Assembly: GCA_017413085.1 (NCBI GenBank)
Contig: JAFPVC010000061.1
Span: forward strand, 1-64,000
From: Prevotella sp.
Lineage (GTDB): Bacteria > Bacteroidota > Bacteroidia > Bacteroidales > Bacteroidaceae
Length of the DNA: 64,000 nucleotides
Reading direction: 5' to 3'
This document shows, in pieces, positions 1-8,069 of this stretch (the first letter of the stretch is position 1; each line of letters begins with the position of its first letter). The notes under the pieces are model-generated. The model was given only the letters and a program-made list of their open reading frames with translations. It was not told the DNA's origin and did not search any database. The position numbers were made by a program, and so were the translations under genes.

Positions 1-139
1 GGCCGCTTCTTGTACTACTACGTTTTCTGTTTTATGTAAGTCTTTTCAAATATCGCTCTCGCCTCCGTCTCGCGGCTGCAGTTCCTCAAAGCCTCGTGGC
101 CAAGGTGCTGCCGTTTTTCCGAAAGCGAGTGCAAAGGTA
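1..139 (-). promoter_or_regulatory. strong promoter and GC-rich leader, possibly of an rRNA operon beyond the left edge
   Basis: A minus-strand TACCTTTGC element lies at 131-139 with a TTG at 160-162, 20 bases upstream, matching the Bacteroidetes -33/-7 promoter. The transcript would run leftward off the window through a GC-rich, non-coding stretch. No reading frame fits. The leader resembles what I remember of rRNA operon leaders in Prevotella and Bacteroides (ending near GTAGTACAAGAAGC on the minus strand), but the rRNA itself is outside the window, so this is inference. Confidence 0.4.
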
Positions 140-306
140 CATACTTTTCAACAAACACGCAAGAGATTTGTGTTTTTTTTTTGAATTTAGCACTGATAAT
201 TGACCATCATCAAGAGAATAGGCATGTTTAGGCTATAAAAAGGGGTGTTTAGGGTGGTAAACGGGTGGCGATGGTATCGCCACATACACAACAAAAAGAT
301 GCGGGG

Positions 307-376
307 ATTAACGAAAGAGACGCTGGAATTAACGAAAGAAACGCTGGAATTAACGAAAGGGACGCTGGAATCAACG
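307..376. repeat. 21-bp tandem repeat, 3.3 copies
   Basis: Units begin at 307, 328 and 349, with a partial unit at 370-376. Each unit is atta/acgaaagRRacgctgga with one or two substitutions. The repeat sits in the 438-bp gene-free stretch downstream of the RNase H gene. A frame read through it on the minus strand gives a low-complexity SSVSFVN repeat with no other protein-like feature, so I treat it as non-coding. Confidence 0.8.
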
Positions 377-438
377 GATAAAGGGGAGTAGAGCCTAAAG
401 AACGAAGCAGAAGCAAGGCCTAATATATAAAGGAGCAA

Positions 439-849
439 CTACTTCCTTCCGAAATCAGCGGGTATCTCACCCCATTCCTTTGTATCCCATTTAATAATAG
501 GTACGCGAAAAGAATGTGTACGCAGCCATGTTTCAGCGCGTCGAACCAGTTCAAGAGCCTTTTCCGTCTCAGGTGTCTGCTCCAACTTCGTCTTACACTG
601 CTGCTTTCTCACCCATATCTGGGCATTAACGGAATCACTGTATATCACATGGTCGGTAACACCTTGTTTCTCCATCAACGCCAAAGCATGAACTATTGCC
701 AGGAATTCACCTATGTTGTTCGTACCACGTATCGGACCGAAATGGAACAAACGCTGTCCCGTCTGCAAATCGACACCCTGATACTCCATCGGTCCCGGAT
801 TTCCACTACATCCTGCATCCACCGCCCATGCCTTAGTTATTTCTGCCAT
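439..849 (-). CDS. ribonuclease H family protein (RNase HI-like)
   Basis: A 136-residue RNase H fold protein expected to cut the RNA strand of RNA-DNA hybrids in the cytoplasm. The acidic active-site residues are visible: Asp11 in VDAGCSGNPG, Glu48 in NNIGEFLA, Asp72 in IYSDS and Asp132 in IPADFGRK. It lacks the N-terminal viroplasmin-like hybrid-binding domain found in many Bacteroidetes RNase H proteins, so it is the bare catalytic domain. The start ATG at 847-849 gives a complete N-terminal beta strand. It is transcribed leftward, downstream of argS and separated from it by a terminator-like hairpin, so it probably has its own promoter. Confidence 0.85.
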   Translation of the reverse strand: MAEITKAWAVDAGCSGNPGPMEYQGVDLQTGQRLFHFGPIRGTNNIGEFLAIVHALALMEKQGVTDHVIYSDSVNAQIWVRKQQCKTKLEQTPETEKALELVRRAETWLRTHSFRVPIIKWDTKEWGEIPADFGRK

Positions 850-883
850 TCGAATAATACTTGTTTTGTGATTTTCACATAAA

Positions 884-932
884 ACGCCACACTTCAGACA
901 GGGTCATCTTCCACCTGTCGGGAGTGTGGCGT
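884..932 (-). terminator. terminator-like hairpin downstream of argS
   Basis: A perfect 10-bp stem (884-893 with 923-932) is continued by a 6-bp inner stem (897-902 with 914-919). On the minus strand it is followed by a short TTTT run. It lies 54 bases after the argS stop and fits an intrinsic terminator for argS. Confidence 0.65.
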
Positions 933-985
933 ATTGTTTCAGGTGTTCATTTCATAAACGTTTCAGATAAGCAATCTGCTTTACC

Positions 986-2767
986 TTACATCCTCTCAGG
1001 CACCTCTATACCGAGCAATGCCATGCCGTTCTTGATGGTCTTGGCAACATTAGCTGCAAGCATCAGGCGGAACTGCTTCTGCTCCTGCGTATCTGCATTG
1101 AGGATAGAGTAGTCGTGATAGAACTGGTTGAAGGCCTTCGTAAGCTCATAGCAGTAGTTGGCTATGCCTGACGGACTGTAGTCCTTGCCAGCCTGCTCAA
1201 CAGCAGCTCCGTATTCGCTGACTTTCTGTATCAGGTCAATCTCCTTCTGCTCCAGTGTCATGCCGTCGGCAATGGCTGGTGTCAGCCCCTCTGCCTCTGC
1301 CTTACGCAGTATAGAGCGTATGCGGGCGTATGTGTACTGTATGAACGGACCTGTATTGCCGTTGAAGTCGATAGACTCCTCTGGGTTGAACAGCATATTC
1401 TTTCTTGCATCAACCTTCAGTATGAAATACTTCAGTGCGCCCATACCCACGATACGTGCAATCTCCTGCTTTTCTTCCTCACTCATGTCGGCGTTCTTGC
1501 CCAGTTCGTCACTGGTCTGACGTGCATCGGCAATCATGGTTGCGATAAGGTCGTCAGCATCAACCACGGTGCCCTCACGGCTCTTCATCTTACCGTTAGG
1601 CAGTTCCACCATACCGTATGAGAAGTGCACGAGGTCCTTGCCCCACTTGAAACCGAGCTTATCCAAGAGAATGGACAGCACCAGGAAGTGGTAGTTCTGC
1701 TCGTTGCCCACAACGTAAATCATCTGGTCAATGGGGAAATCCTGGAAACGCAGCTTTGCCGTACCAATGTCCTGCGTCATATATACTGACGTACCATCAG
1801 AACGCAGCAGCAGTTTTTCGTCAAGTCCTTCCTTGGTGAGGTCTGCCCATACAGAGTTATCGTCGCGACGGTAGAAGAAACCTTTTTCCAGTCCTTCCTC
1901 CACTTTCTCCTTACCCTCAAGGTATGTCTCGCTTTCGTAGTATATTTTGTCGAAGCCTACACCGAGAGCCTTGTATGTCTCGTCGAAGCCAGCATATACC
2001 CATTCGTTCATCTTTTTCCACAGCGAACGCACTTCAGGGTCGTTATTCTCCCACTTCACGAGCATCTCATGTGCTTCCTTGATGAGCGGAGCCTCTTGCT
2101 TGGCCTTCTCTTCTTCCATGCCTTGAGCCACAAGTTCCTTCACTTCCTCACGGTAGTGTTTATCGAAAGCCACGTAGTAGTCGCCGATGAGGTGGTCACC
2201 CTTCTTTCCTGATGTCTCAGGAGTCTCACCGTTGCCCCACTTCAGCCATGCCAGCATTGACTTACAGATGTGGATGCCGCGGTCGTTGACGATGTTTGTC
2301 TTCACCACCTTGTTGCCGTTGGCAGCCATAATCTGTGCCAGCGACCAACCCAGCAGGTTGTTCCTTACGTGACCGAGGTGCAATGGCTTGTTGGTGTTAG
2401 GTGATGAATACTCAATCATCACCAACGGACTCTGCTCTGTTGCCTGCTTCTCACCGTAATGTGCATCTGCATCTATCTGTTTAAGCAGTTCAGTCCACGC
2501 CGTCGGTGCAATGTTAAGGTTCAGGAATCCCTTTACAACGTTGAAGCCGCTGATGATTGGGCAGTTAGCCACAAGCCATTCACCAATCTCCTGCGCTGTT
2601 TCCTCAGGTTTCTTCTTCGACATTTTCAGAAACGGGAAAACGACGAGTGTAAGATTGCCCTCAAACTCGCTGCGTGTCTTCTGCAACTGTGCCATCTTCT
2701 CAGGCACCTGCTGTCCGTATAACTCGCTTATTGCACTAATAACCGCGCTCTGTATTGTATGTTCCAT
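986..2767 (-). CDS. argS: arginyl-tRNA synthetase
   Basis: Class I aminoacyl-tRNA synthetase that charges tRNA-Arg. The class signature HLGH is near residue 128 within SSPNTNKPLHLGHVRNN. A KMSKS-type loop reading KMKSREGT lies near residue 393. The C-terminal helical DALR anticodon-binding domain ends in MALLGIEVPERM. The frame is open 12 codons further upstream, but I chose the ATG at 2765-2767 because MEHTIQSAV begins the conserved N-terminal domain; this gives 593 residues, normal for the family. A good promoter lies 52 bases upstream. Confidence 0.96.
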   Translation of the reverse strand: MEHTIQSAVISAISELYGQQVPEKMAQLQKTRSEFEGNLTLVVFPFLKMSKKKPEETAQEIGEWLVANCPIISGFNVVKGFLNLNIAPTAWTELLKQIDADAHYGEKQATEQSPLVMIEYSSPNTNKPLHLGHVRNNLLGWSLAQIMAANGNKVVKTNIVNDRGIHICKSMLAWLKWGNGETPETSGKKGDHLIGDYYVAFDKHYREEVKELVAQGMEEEKAKQEAPLIKEAHEMLVKWENNDPEVRSLWKKMNEWVYAGFDETYKALGVGFDKIYYESETYLEGKEKVEEGLEKGFFYRRDDNSVWADLTKEGLDEKLLLRSDGTSVYMTQDIGTAKLRFQDFPIDQMIYVVGNEQNYHFLVLSILLDKLGFKWGKDLVHFSYGMVELPNGKMKSREGTVVDADDLIATMIADARQTSDELGKNADMSEEEKQEIARIVGMGALKYFILKVDARKNMLFNPEESIDFNGNTGPFIQYTYARIRSILRKAEAEGLTPAIADGMTLEQKEIDLIQKVSEYGAAVEQAGKDYSPSGIANYCYELTKAFNQFYHDYSILNADTQEQKQFRLMLAANVAKTIKNGMALLGIEVPERM

Positions 2768-2818
2768 ATATAAATAATGTATAAGTGGGGCAGAAATTCC
2801 CACAATTTGAAAATTTCT

Positions 2819-2849
2819 GCAAAGTTACAAAAAATAATTGAAATAACAA
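2819..2849 (-). promoter_or_regulatory. argS promoter
   Basis: Minus-strand TAACTTTGC at 2819-2827 with TTG at 2847-2849, spacing 19 bases: a match to the Bacteroidetes primary sigma consensus. It places the transcription start about 45 bases before the chosen argS ATG. Confidence 0.8.
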
Positions 2850-3280
2850 AATGTCATTTTCAGACAGTACACCTCTGCCATGCAAAATAGAAGATTTCTA
2901 CAGAAATGCAGCACGACATATACGACAATCCGCAAGACAAATACAACACTTGCAGACTACACATCTGGCAAAAGCTAACGAATAAGGGTGTAAATGTGCC
3001 CTAATCATACACCAATTAGCACCTGACAGCAATGTAATCAGGTGCTAATTACACTGTAATCAGGCCGCAATTACAATTACAGGAAAACACCGTAAAGCCT
3101 AAGTAGTTGACAACAAACAACATAGCCAAATGCGCATAATTCGCACAGAATCCAACAAGAAAAAAATATTCAAAAATATCGCAAAGAAACGGCGTTACCC
3201 GAAATCAAAATGTAAGCTAAAACAGCCATTCTGCAACACTATGCTACAAAGGGAAAAAACTTGGTTAATGATTGTTAATT
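2850..3280. other. divergent intergenic region with TAATCAGG-type repeats
   Basis: About 430 bases between the argS and ftsX promoters contain no convincing gene. At 2986-3083 there is a cluster of short inverted units (for example TAATCAGG at 3037-3044 and ATTACACTGTAAT at 3048-3060) related to clusters near 27.1, 44.3 and 60.8 kb. The rest is plain AT-rich sequence in which I see nothing specific. Confidence 0.6.
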
Positions 3281-3282
3281 CA

Positions 3283-3313
3283 TTGGCAGTTACTTGAAAA
3301 TGTAGTAACTTTG
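3283..3313 (+). promoter_or_regulatory. ftsX operon promoter
   Basis: TTG at 3283-3285 and TAACTTTG at 3306-3313, spacing 20 bases. This argues against a start codon at 3272, which lies upstream of the promoter, and supports the ATG at 3347 for ftsX. Confidence 0.75.
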
Positions 3314-3346
3314 TGGCGAAATTGCATAAAAAGTATACTTGCATCA

Positions 3347-4222
3347 ATGGGTAAGAAGGCAAGAAACGCACGCAAAGGCCGCGGGTTGCAGGTGGCGACA
3401 CTGTGTATCAGTACGGCTATGGTGCTGGTGTTATTAGGTATGGTGGTATTCATCGGACTAACCGCCAACAACCTTTCAGACTACGTAAAAGAGAACCTTA
3501 CGGTTACGGTGATGTTCCGCGACGACGTCAGTAACCGCGAGGCGGCTGTGGTATGCAGGAAACTACAGTCGAAACCGTGGGTGGCACATCTGGAATATAT
3601 TGACCGTGACCGAGCTCTCAAAGAACAGACGAAAGCCATGGGAACAGATCCGTCAGAATTCCTCGGAGAGAACCCTTTCGTGCCGTCAGCCGAGATAAAC
3701 CTAAAGGCTGGACAGGCCAACAGCGACTCACTGAAATGGATAGCCAAACAAATAAAAGCCTATAAACAGGTGTCGGAGGTAACATACCAGAAAGACCTGA
3801 TGGACAAGGTGAACTCAAACCTCAGGAAGGTGATGCTCGTTATGCTCGTGATAGCGGTACTGCTGACACTCATATCCTTCTCGCTGATAAACAACACCGT
3901 GAGGCTCGGCATTTATGAACGCCGCTTCACCATCAACGTGATGAAACTTGTGGGTGCCTCGTGGTCATTCATACGCAAGCCATTCCTCAGCATAGCAGTA
4001 CTGGAGGGACTTATAGCCGGAGCTCTTGCCATTCTGGTGCTGGGCGGTGGAATATATGCACTGTACGCATACGAACCCGACATCACTGCCGTAGTGACAT
4101 GGCAGGTACTGACCATAACCGCTGCAAGCGTATTGCTTGCCGGTGTGATAATCTCGGTGCTGTGCGTATACGTATCAGTCACACGCTTCCTGAACATGCC
4201 GACCGAAAGGCTTTACGCATAA
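3347..4222 (+). CDS. ftsX: cell division protein FtsX
   Basis: Integral membrane subunit of the FtsEX complex, which couples division to peptidoglycan hydrolase activation. The layout is that of FtsX: one membrane segment near residues 12-40, a periplasmic domain of about 110 residues, then three more segments in the C-terminal half, with the MKLVGAS motif typical of the family before the third. The frame extends 25 codons upstream, but the promoter overlaps that stretch, so the ATG at 3347 (MGKKARNARK) is preferred, giving 291 residues. No ftsE is adjacent. It heads a rightward run with DUF3098, uppP, truB, queA and folK. Confidence 0.9.
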   Translation: MGKKARNARKGRGLQVATLCISTAMVLVLLGMVVFIGLTANNLSDYVKENLTVTVMFRDDVSNREAAVVCRKLQSKPWVAHLEYIDRDRALKEQTKAMGTDPSEFLGENPFVPSAEINLKAGQANSDSLKWIAKQIKAYKQVSEVTYQKDLMDKVNSNLRKVMLVMLVIAVLLTLISFSLINNTVRLGIYERRFTINVMKLVGASWSFIRKPFLSIAVLEGLIAGALAILVLGGGIYALYAYEPDITAVVTWQVLTITAASVLLAGVIISVLCVYVSVTRFLNMPTERLYA

Positions 4223-4258
4223 TTCATAACAGACGAAACAACAAAAATAACATAGATT

Positions 4259-4489
4259 GTGGAAAACAAGGATTTCGCTTTTTCAAAGACAAATTTCATG
4301 CTGATAGGTGTCAGCATGCTGATTGTGGTGGTAGGCTTCCTGATGATGATAGGAGCCAGTTCAAACGAGACTCAATTCGATGCCGACATATTCTCTGCCA
4401 TGCGCACGAAAGTGGCTCCGGTAGTGTGCTTCATCGGATTTGTATCAATCGTTGGTGGCATAATGTACCATAAGAAGAATAAGGAATAA
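4259..4489 (+). CDS. DUF3098 small membrane protein
   Basis: A 76-residue protein with two membrane segments (about residues 13-32 and 50-68) joined by a short loop, ending in a lysine-rich tail (YHKKNKE). It matches the DUF3098 family, which in Bacteroidetes usually sits between ftsX and uppP, as here; its function is unknown. The start is a GTG at 4259. The next in-frame ATG (4298) would remove half the first membrane segment. The position between ftsX and uppP suggests a role in envelope assembly or division, which is inference. Confidence 0.8.
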   Translation: MENKDFAFSKTNFMLIGVSMLIVVVGFLMMIGASSNETQFDADIFSAMRTKVAPVVCFIGFVSIVGGIMYHKKNKE

Positions 4490-4509
4490 GGCTGAAGGAA
4501 TAAAGTCAA

Positions 4510-5310
4510 ATGAACGAAATACAGGCACTGATACTCGGACTGGTGCAGGGACTTACGGAATACCTGCCGGTGAGTTCGAGCGGACATCTTACGATAGGAC
4601 AGGCACTCTTTAACATTACTACCGACGAGAAGGCACAGCTGGCATTCGACATCGTGGTGCATGTGGCCACGGTAATGTCAACGCTCGTAATACTCTGGAA
4701 GGAAGTAGCATGGTTGTTCAAGGGATTCTTCAAGTTCAAGGACAACGACGAAACGCGCTATATCATCAACATACTTGTATCAATGATACCTGTCGGCATC
4801 GTGGGCGTGTTCTTCAAGGACTATGTGGAAGACATCTTCGGCAGCGGACTGCTGATAGTAGGCTGCATGCTGCTCGTTACAGCGCTGCTGCTCACATTCT
4901 CATATTACGCCAAGCCGAGACAGAAGGAGAATATCAGCATCAAGGATGCATTCATCATTGGCATTGCTCAGGCATGTGCCGTGATGCCTGGACTGTCGCG
5001 CTCAGGTTCCACCATTGCCACCGGTTTGCTCCTCGGAAACAAGAAGGAACTGCTGGCAAAGTTCTCTTTCCTCATGGTCATACCTCCCATACTGGGTGAG
5101 GCGCTGCTTGACGGTGTGAAAGTGATGAAAGGCGAAAACGTCTTCGGCAGCATAAGCACGACTGCGTTGGCAATAGGTTTCGTAGCAGCGTTTCTGAGCG
5201 GATGCTTCGCCTGCAAGTGGATGATAGACATAGTGAAGCGCGGGAAACTGATATATTTCGCAATATACTGTGCGATAATAGGAATAGCGGCTATAGCGTT
5301 TAGCCTTTAA
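4510..5310 (+). CDS. uppP: undecaprenyl-diphosphatase
   Basis: Membrane enzyme (BacA/UppP family) that dephosphorylates undecaprenyl diphosphate to recycle the lipid carrier for peptidoglycan and other glycans. Both catalytic motifs are present: [14 protein letters not shown] at residues 14-27, including Glu17 and Ser22-24, and PGLSRSGST near residue 160. The length of 266 residues and the multiple hydrophobic segments are normal. It follows the DUF3098 gene by 20 bases and is probably cotranscribed with ftsX. Confidence 0.96.
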   Translation: MNEIQALILGLVQGLTEYLPVSSSGHLTIGQALFNITTDEKAQLAFDIVVHVATVMSTLVILWKEVAWLFKGFFKFKDNDETRYIINILVSMIPVGIVGVFFKDYVEDIFGSGLLIVGCMLLVTALLLTFSYYAKPRQKENISIKDAFIIGIAQACAVMPGLSRSGSTIATGLLLGNKKELLAKFSFLMVIPPILGEALLDGVKVMKGENVFGSISTTALAIGFVAAFLSGCFACKWMIDIVKRGKLIYFAIYCAIIGIAAIAFSL

Positions 5311-5317
5311 GGATTAT

Positions 5318-5371
5318 CTATAGTGAATATAGTGCCTATAGTAACTATAGAAACTATAGTATCTATGGAAT
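5318..5371. repeat. 9-bp tandem repeat between uppP and truB
   Basis: Six consecutive 9-bp units of the form CTATAGTRA fill 5318-5371, ending 16 bases before the truB start. Each unit carries the self-complementary core CTATAG or a close variant, so the array can pair with itself in several registers. It is non-coding. Confidence 0.85.
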
Positions 5372-5387
5372 AAAAAAAGAAATAATA

Positions 5388-6104
5388 ATGAATTTCGCAG
5401 AAGGCGAGATACTTCACATAAACAAGCCCTACGGCATGTCGTCGTTCGGCGCACTGGCATTCGTGCGCACGCGTATATCCAAGGCCGTTGGGGTGAAGCG
5501 CATAAAGACGGGCCATGCAGGAACACTCGACCCTCTGGCAACGGGTGTGCTGATACTATGCACGGGCAAGGCGACGAAGCTGATACCCACGCTGCAGTAT
5601 CACTCAAAGGAATACACTGCCACGCTGCAGTTTGGTGCCACTACGGCATCATACGACAAGGAGCATACGGTGAACCAGACCTATCCCTGCCGCCATATCA
5701 CGAAAGAACTGATACTCGAAGCACTGGAGCAGTTCAAGGGCGACATAATGCAGGTACCACCGACATACAGTGCTGTGCATGTGGGCGGAAAACGTGCATA
5801 CGAACTGCGCCGCAAAGACAAGGAAGTGAAACTGGAAGCAAAGCCAGTAAGGGTCGATGACATCGAACTGCTGTGGTTCGACCCGGTGAAGATGCAGGCG
5901 CAGATACGCGTGGAATGTGGCAAAGGCACATACATCCGTTCGCTGGCACGCGACATCGGGCGGGCAGTAGGCAGCGGAGCGTTCCTTACGCAGTTGTGCC
6001 GCACAAGACTGGGCGACGTGCGCATAGAAGACTGCATGACACTTGATGAAATTCCTCAGTGGATTGAGCAAAATATAACCACGACAAAAGAAAACATCCA
6101 ATAA
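5388..6104 (+). CDS. truB: tRNA pseudouridine(55) synthase
   Basis: TruB converts U55 of the tRNA T-loop to pseudouridine. The catalytic motif GHAGTLDPLATG is present with the nucleophilic Asp at residue 48. Other family blocks follow: the KEYTATLQFG region near residue 67 and VECGKGTYIRSLARDIG near residue 170. At 238 residues it is on the short side, as usual in Bacteroidetes, with a reduced C-terminal region. It is preceded by a 9-bp tandem repeat and followed by queA after 6 bases, so the two are coupled. Confidence 0.95.
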   Translation: MNFAEGEILHINKPYGMSSFGALAFVRTRISKAVGVKRIKTGHAGTLDPLATGVLILCTGKATKLIPTLQYHSKEYTATLQFGATTASYDKEHTVNQTYPCRHITKELILEALEQFKGDIMQVPPTYSAVHVGGKRAYELRRKDKEVKLEAKPVRVDDIELLWFDPVKMQAQIRVECGKGTYIRSLARDIGRAVGSGAFLTQLCRTRLGDVRIEDCMTLDEIPQWIEQNITTTKENIQ

Positions 6105-6110
6105 GAAATA

Positions 6111-7307
6111 ATGAAACTATCACAGTTTGACTACGAACTGCCTGCGGATCAAGTAGCACTTTACCCGCACAGCATTGAGCACACAGTAAAGAATGCCAAC
6201 GGCGAAACGAACACGTTCCGTCTTAAGCGTCCTGACGAGTGCCGCATGGTTATCGTACACAAGAAATCCAAGAAAATCAGCCTGCACAAGACTGGTCCGA
6301 AGGGAAAGATTCTGAAGGACGAGAACGGCAACCGTATCCCCTACACCCTGCTCGATTTCTTTGACTACTTCGGTGAGGGCGATACCGTGATTCTCAACGA
6401 CACGAAGGTTATTCCCGCACGCCTATATGGCACAAAGGAGAAGACCGATGCGGTGATTGAGGTGTTCCTGTTGCGCGAACTGAACCAGGAGATGCGCTTG
6501 TGGGACGTGCTGGTAGAACCTGCGCGCAAGATACGCATAGGCAACAAACTGTTTTTCGACGAACTGGGGGGGCTCGTGGCCGAGGTAATCGACAACACCA
6601 CATCGCGCGGCCGCACACTGCGCTTCTTGTATGACTGCACCCACGAAGAATTTAAGCAGGAACTGTATTCGCTCGGTCAGGCTCCTCTGCCACACTACGT
6701 AATCGACCACGTAAATGCTAAAGGCGAGAAAGACCGTCCTGTCACAGAAGACGACCTTGACGATTTCCAGTGCGTATTTGCAAAGAACGAGGGAGCCGTA
6801 ACAGCGCCTGCCACAGGTCTGCACTTCACGCGCCAGATGATGAAACGCCTTGAGATACACGGAGTAAACACCGCCTACATCACCGTACACAACGGACTTG
6901 GCAACTTTGCACCCATCGAGGTAGAAGACCTTTCGAAGCACAAGATGGACTCTGAGGAAATACACATTTCACAGGAAGCCTGCGACCTGGTTAACGAAAC
7001 AAAGAGAGCCGGTCACCGCGTGTGCGCCGTAGGTGCAGGAGTGATGAAAGCAACTGAAACGACCGTGGGTACCGATGGTTTCTTGAAGCCCTATGACGGA
7101 TGGACCAACAAATTCATCTTCCCGCCATACGAGTTCGGGCTGGCCGACTGTGCACTAGTAAACCTGTATCACCCGATGTCGACCATGGTGATGTCAACAT
7201 GTGCCTTCGGTGGATATGAGATTGTCATGGAGGCCTACCGCCAAGCCATCAAGGCAGGATTCAAGGTAGGATGCTTCGGCGACGTCATGCTTATCGTGAA
7301 CGATTAA
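6111..7307 (+). CDS. queA: S-adenosylmethionine:tRNA ribosyltransferase-isomerase
   Basis: QueA transfers and isomerises the ribosyl part of SAM onto 7-aminomethyl-7-deazaguanine in tRNA, a step of queuosine synthesis. Recognisable blocks are the VILNDTKVIPARLYG segment near residue 94, the GAVTAPATGLHFT segment near residue 226, and YEFGLADCALVNLYHP near the C terminus. At 398 residues it is about 50 longer than most QueA proteins. The extra length is an insertion of about 40 residues near positions 25-75. Such an insertion may be a lineage feature. Confidence 0.94.
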   Translation: MKLSQFDYELPADQVALYPHSIEHTVKNANGETNTFRLKRPDECRMVIVHKKSKKISLHKTGPKGKILKDENGNRIPYTLLDFFDYFGEGDTVILNDTKVIPARLYGTKEKTDAVIEVFLLRELNQEMRLWDVLVEPARKIRIGNKLFFDELGGLVAEVIDNTTSRGRTLRFLYDCTHEEFKQELYSLGQAPLPHYVIDHVNAKGEKDRPVTEDDLDDFQCVFAKNEGAVTAPATGLHFTRQMMKRLEIHGVNTAYITVHNGLGNFAPIEVEDLSKHKMDSEEIHISQEACDLVNETKRAGHRVCAVGAGVMKATETTVGTDGFLKPYDGWTNKFIFPPYEFGLADCALVNLYHPMSTMVMSTCAFGGYEIVMEAYRQAIKAGFKVGCFGDVMLIVND

Positions 7308-7328
7308 GACAAACATAAAAACAGAAGA

Positions 7329-7595
7329 ATGTCTATGGCAGAAGACCTGAACAGCAGCAAAACAGACGGCACGGAGCACAAGCGCCACCACCATCATCAC
7401 CACCACCATGACGATTCGACGTCATCAGGTGAGCACCAACACCATCACCACCATCATCATCACCACAGCAGCGTGAAGGCGGTGACAGGCAGAAAGCTAC
7501 GGCGCATTCCCTGGCTGGAAGGCATCGGGTTGATAGTAGTCTGCTTAATACTGTTTTTTGTAATGGTAATGTGCACGAAGCTCATACAGCCATAG
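7329..7595 (+). CDS. small membrane protein with two polyhistidine tracts
   Basis: An 88-residue protein I do not recognise. Residues 20-27 are eight consecutive histidines and residues 38-46 are nine, separated by an acidic and serine-rich linker. One membrane segment follows at about residues 66-84. With a basic stretch (GRKLRR) before the membrane segment, the histidine-rich N terminus should be cytoplasmic by the positive-inside rule. Histidine tracts commonly bind Ni, Zn or Cu, but no metal gene is adjacent. It sits between queA and folK, interrupting an otherwise conserved run, with 21 and 19 bases on either side. In-frame ATGs occur at 7329 and 7335. Confidence 0.7.
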   Translation: MSMAEDLNSSKTDGTEHKRHHHHHHHHDDSTSSGEHQHHHHHHHHHSSVKAVTGRKLRRIPWLEGIGLIVVCLILFFVMVMCTKLIQP

Positions 7596-7614
7596 ACCAC
7601 TTCCATTAAAACAA

Positions 7615-8043
7615 ATGGAAAAAAAACACACAGCCTATCTGGCATACGGTTCAAACCTCGGTGACAAGGAGCATAACATACAGTGCGCATACGAGTTGAC
7701 TGAACAAAAAGTGGGCAGAATAGCAAAGTGCTCCTCGCTCATGCACAGCGAGCCATGGGGGTTTAAGTCTGCAAATGTGTTTGTCAACAGCGTGGCAGAG
7801 GTGGAAACCACGCTCTCACCGCACGAACTGCTCAATGCCACACAGAGCATAGAACGCGAGATGGGCAGGACTCGGAAATCGAAGAACGGAGAATATCACG
7901 ACCGCATAATAGACATTGACATTCTGTTGTATGACGACATTCAAATCAATGAGCCAGGTCTTATTATTCCTCATCCGCTGATGAGAGAGCGCGACTTCGT
8001 GATGATACCGTTAAAAGAAATTTATGATATAACACAATCCTGA
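7615..8043 (+). CDS. folK: 2-amino-4-hydroxy-6-hydroxymethyldihydropteridine diphosphokinase
   Basis: HPPK activates the pterin for dihydropteroate synthesis in the folate pathway. The N-terminal YGSNLGDKEHNIQCA block, the PWGFKSANVFVNSV block and the Mg-binding DRIIDIDILLYDD block (residues near 100-112, with paired aspartates) are all visible. Length 142 residues is typical of a monofunctional enzyme. It closes the run that begins with ftsX. Confidence 0.95.
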   Translation: MEKKHTAYLAYGSNLGDKEHNIQCAYELTEQKVGRIAKCSSLMHSEPWGFKSANVFVNSVAEVETTLSPHELLNATQSIEREMGRTRKSKNGEYHDRIIDIDILLYDDIQINEPGLIIPHPLMRERDFVMIPLKEIYDITQS

Positions 8044-8069
8044 AAGAAAATCTTAACTCTAAAATACTT

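Noticed and set aside
187-438. An 83-codon frame on the minus strand downstream of the RNase H gene
   Set aside because: Its product is mainly a translation of the 21-bp tandem repeat, with no promoter and no protein-like pattern.
7329-7595. Engineered His-tag or vector contamination
   Set aside because: The histidine tracts are eight and nine residues with mixed codons, in a gene with its own membrane span inside a normal chromosomal operon.
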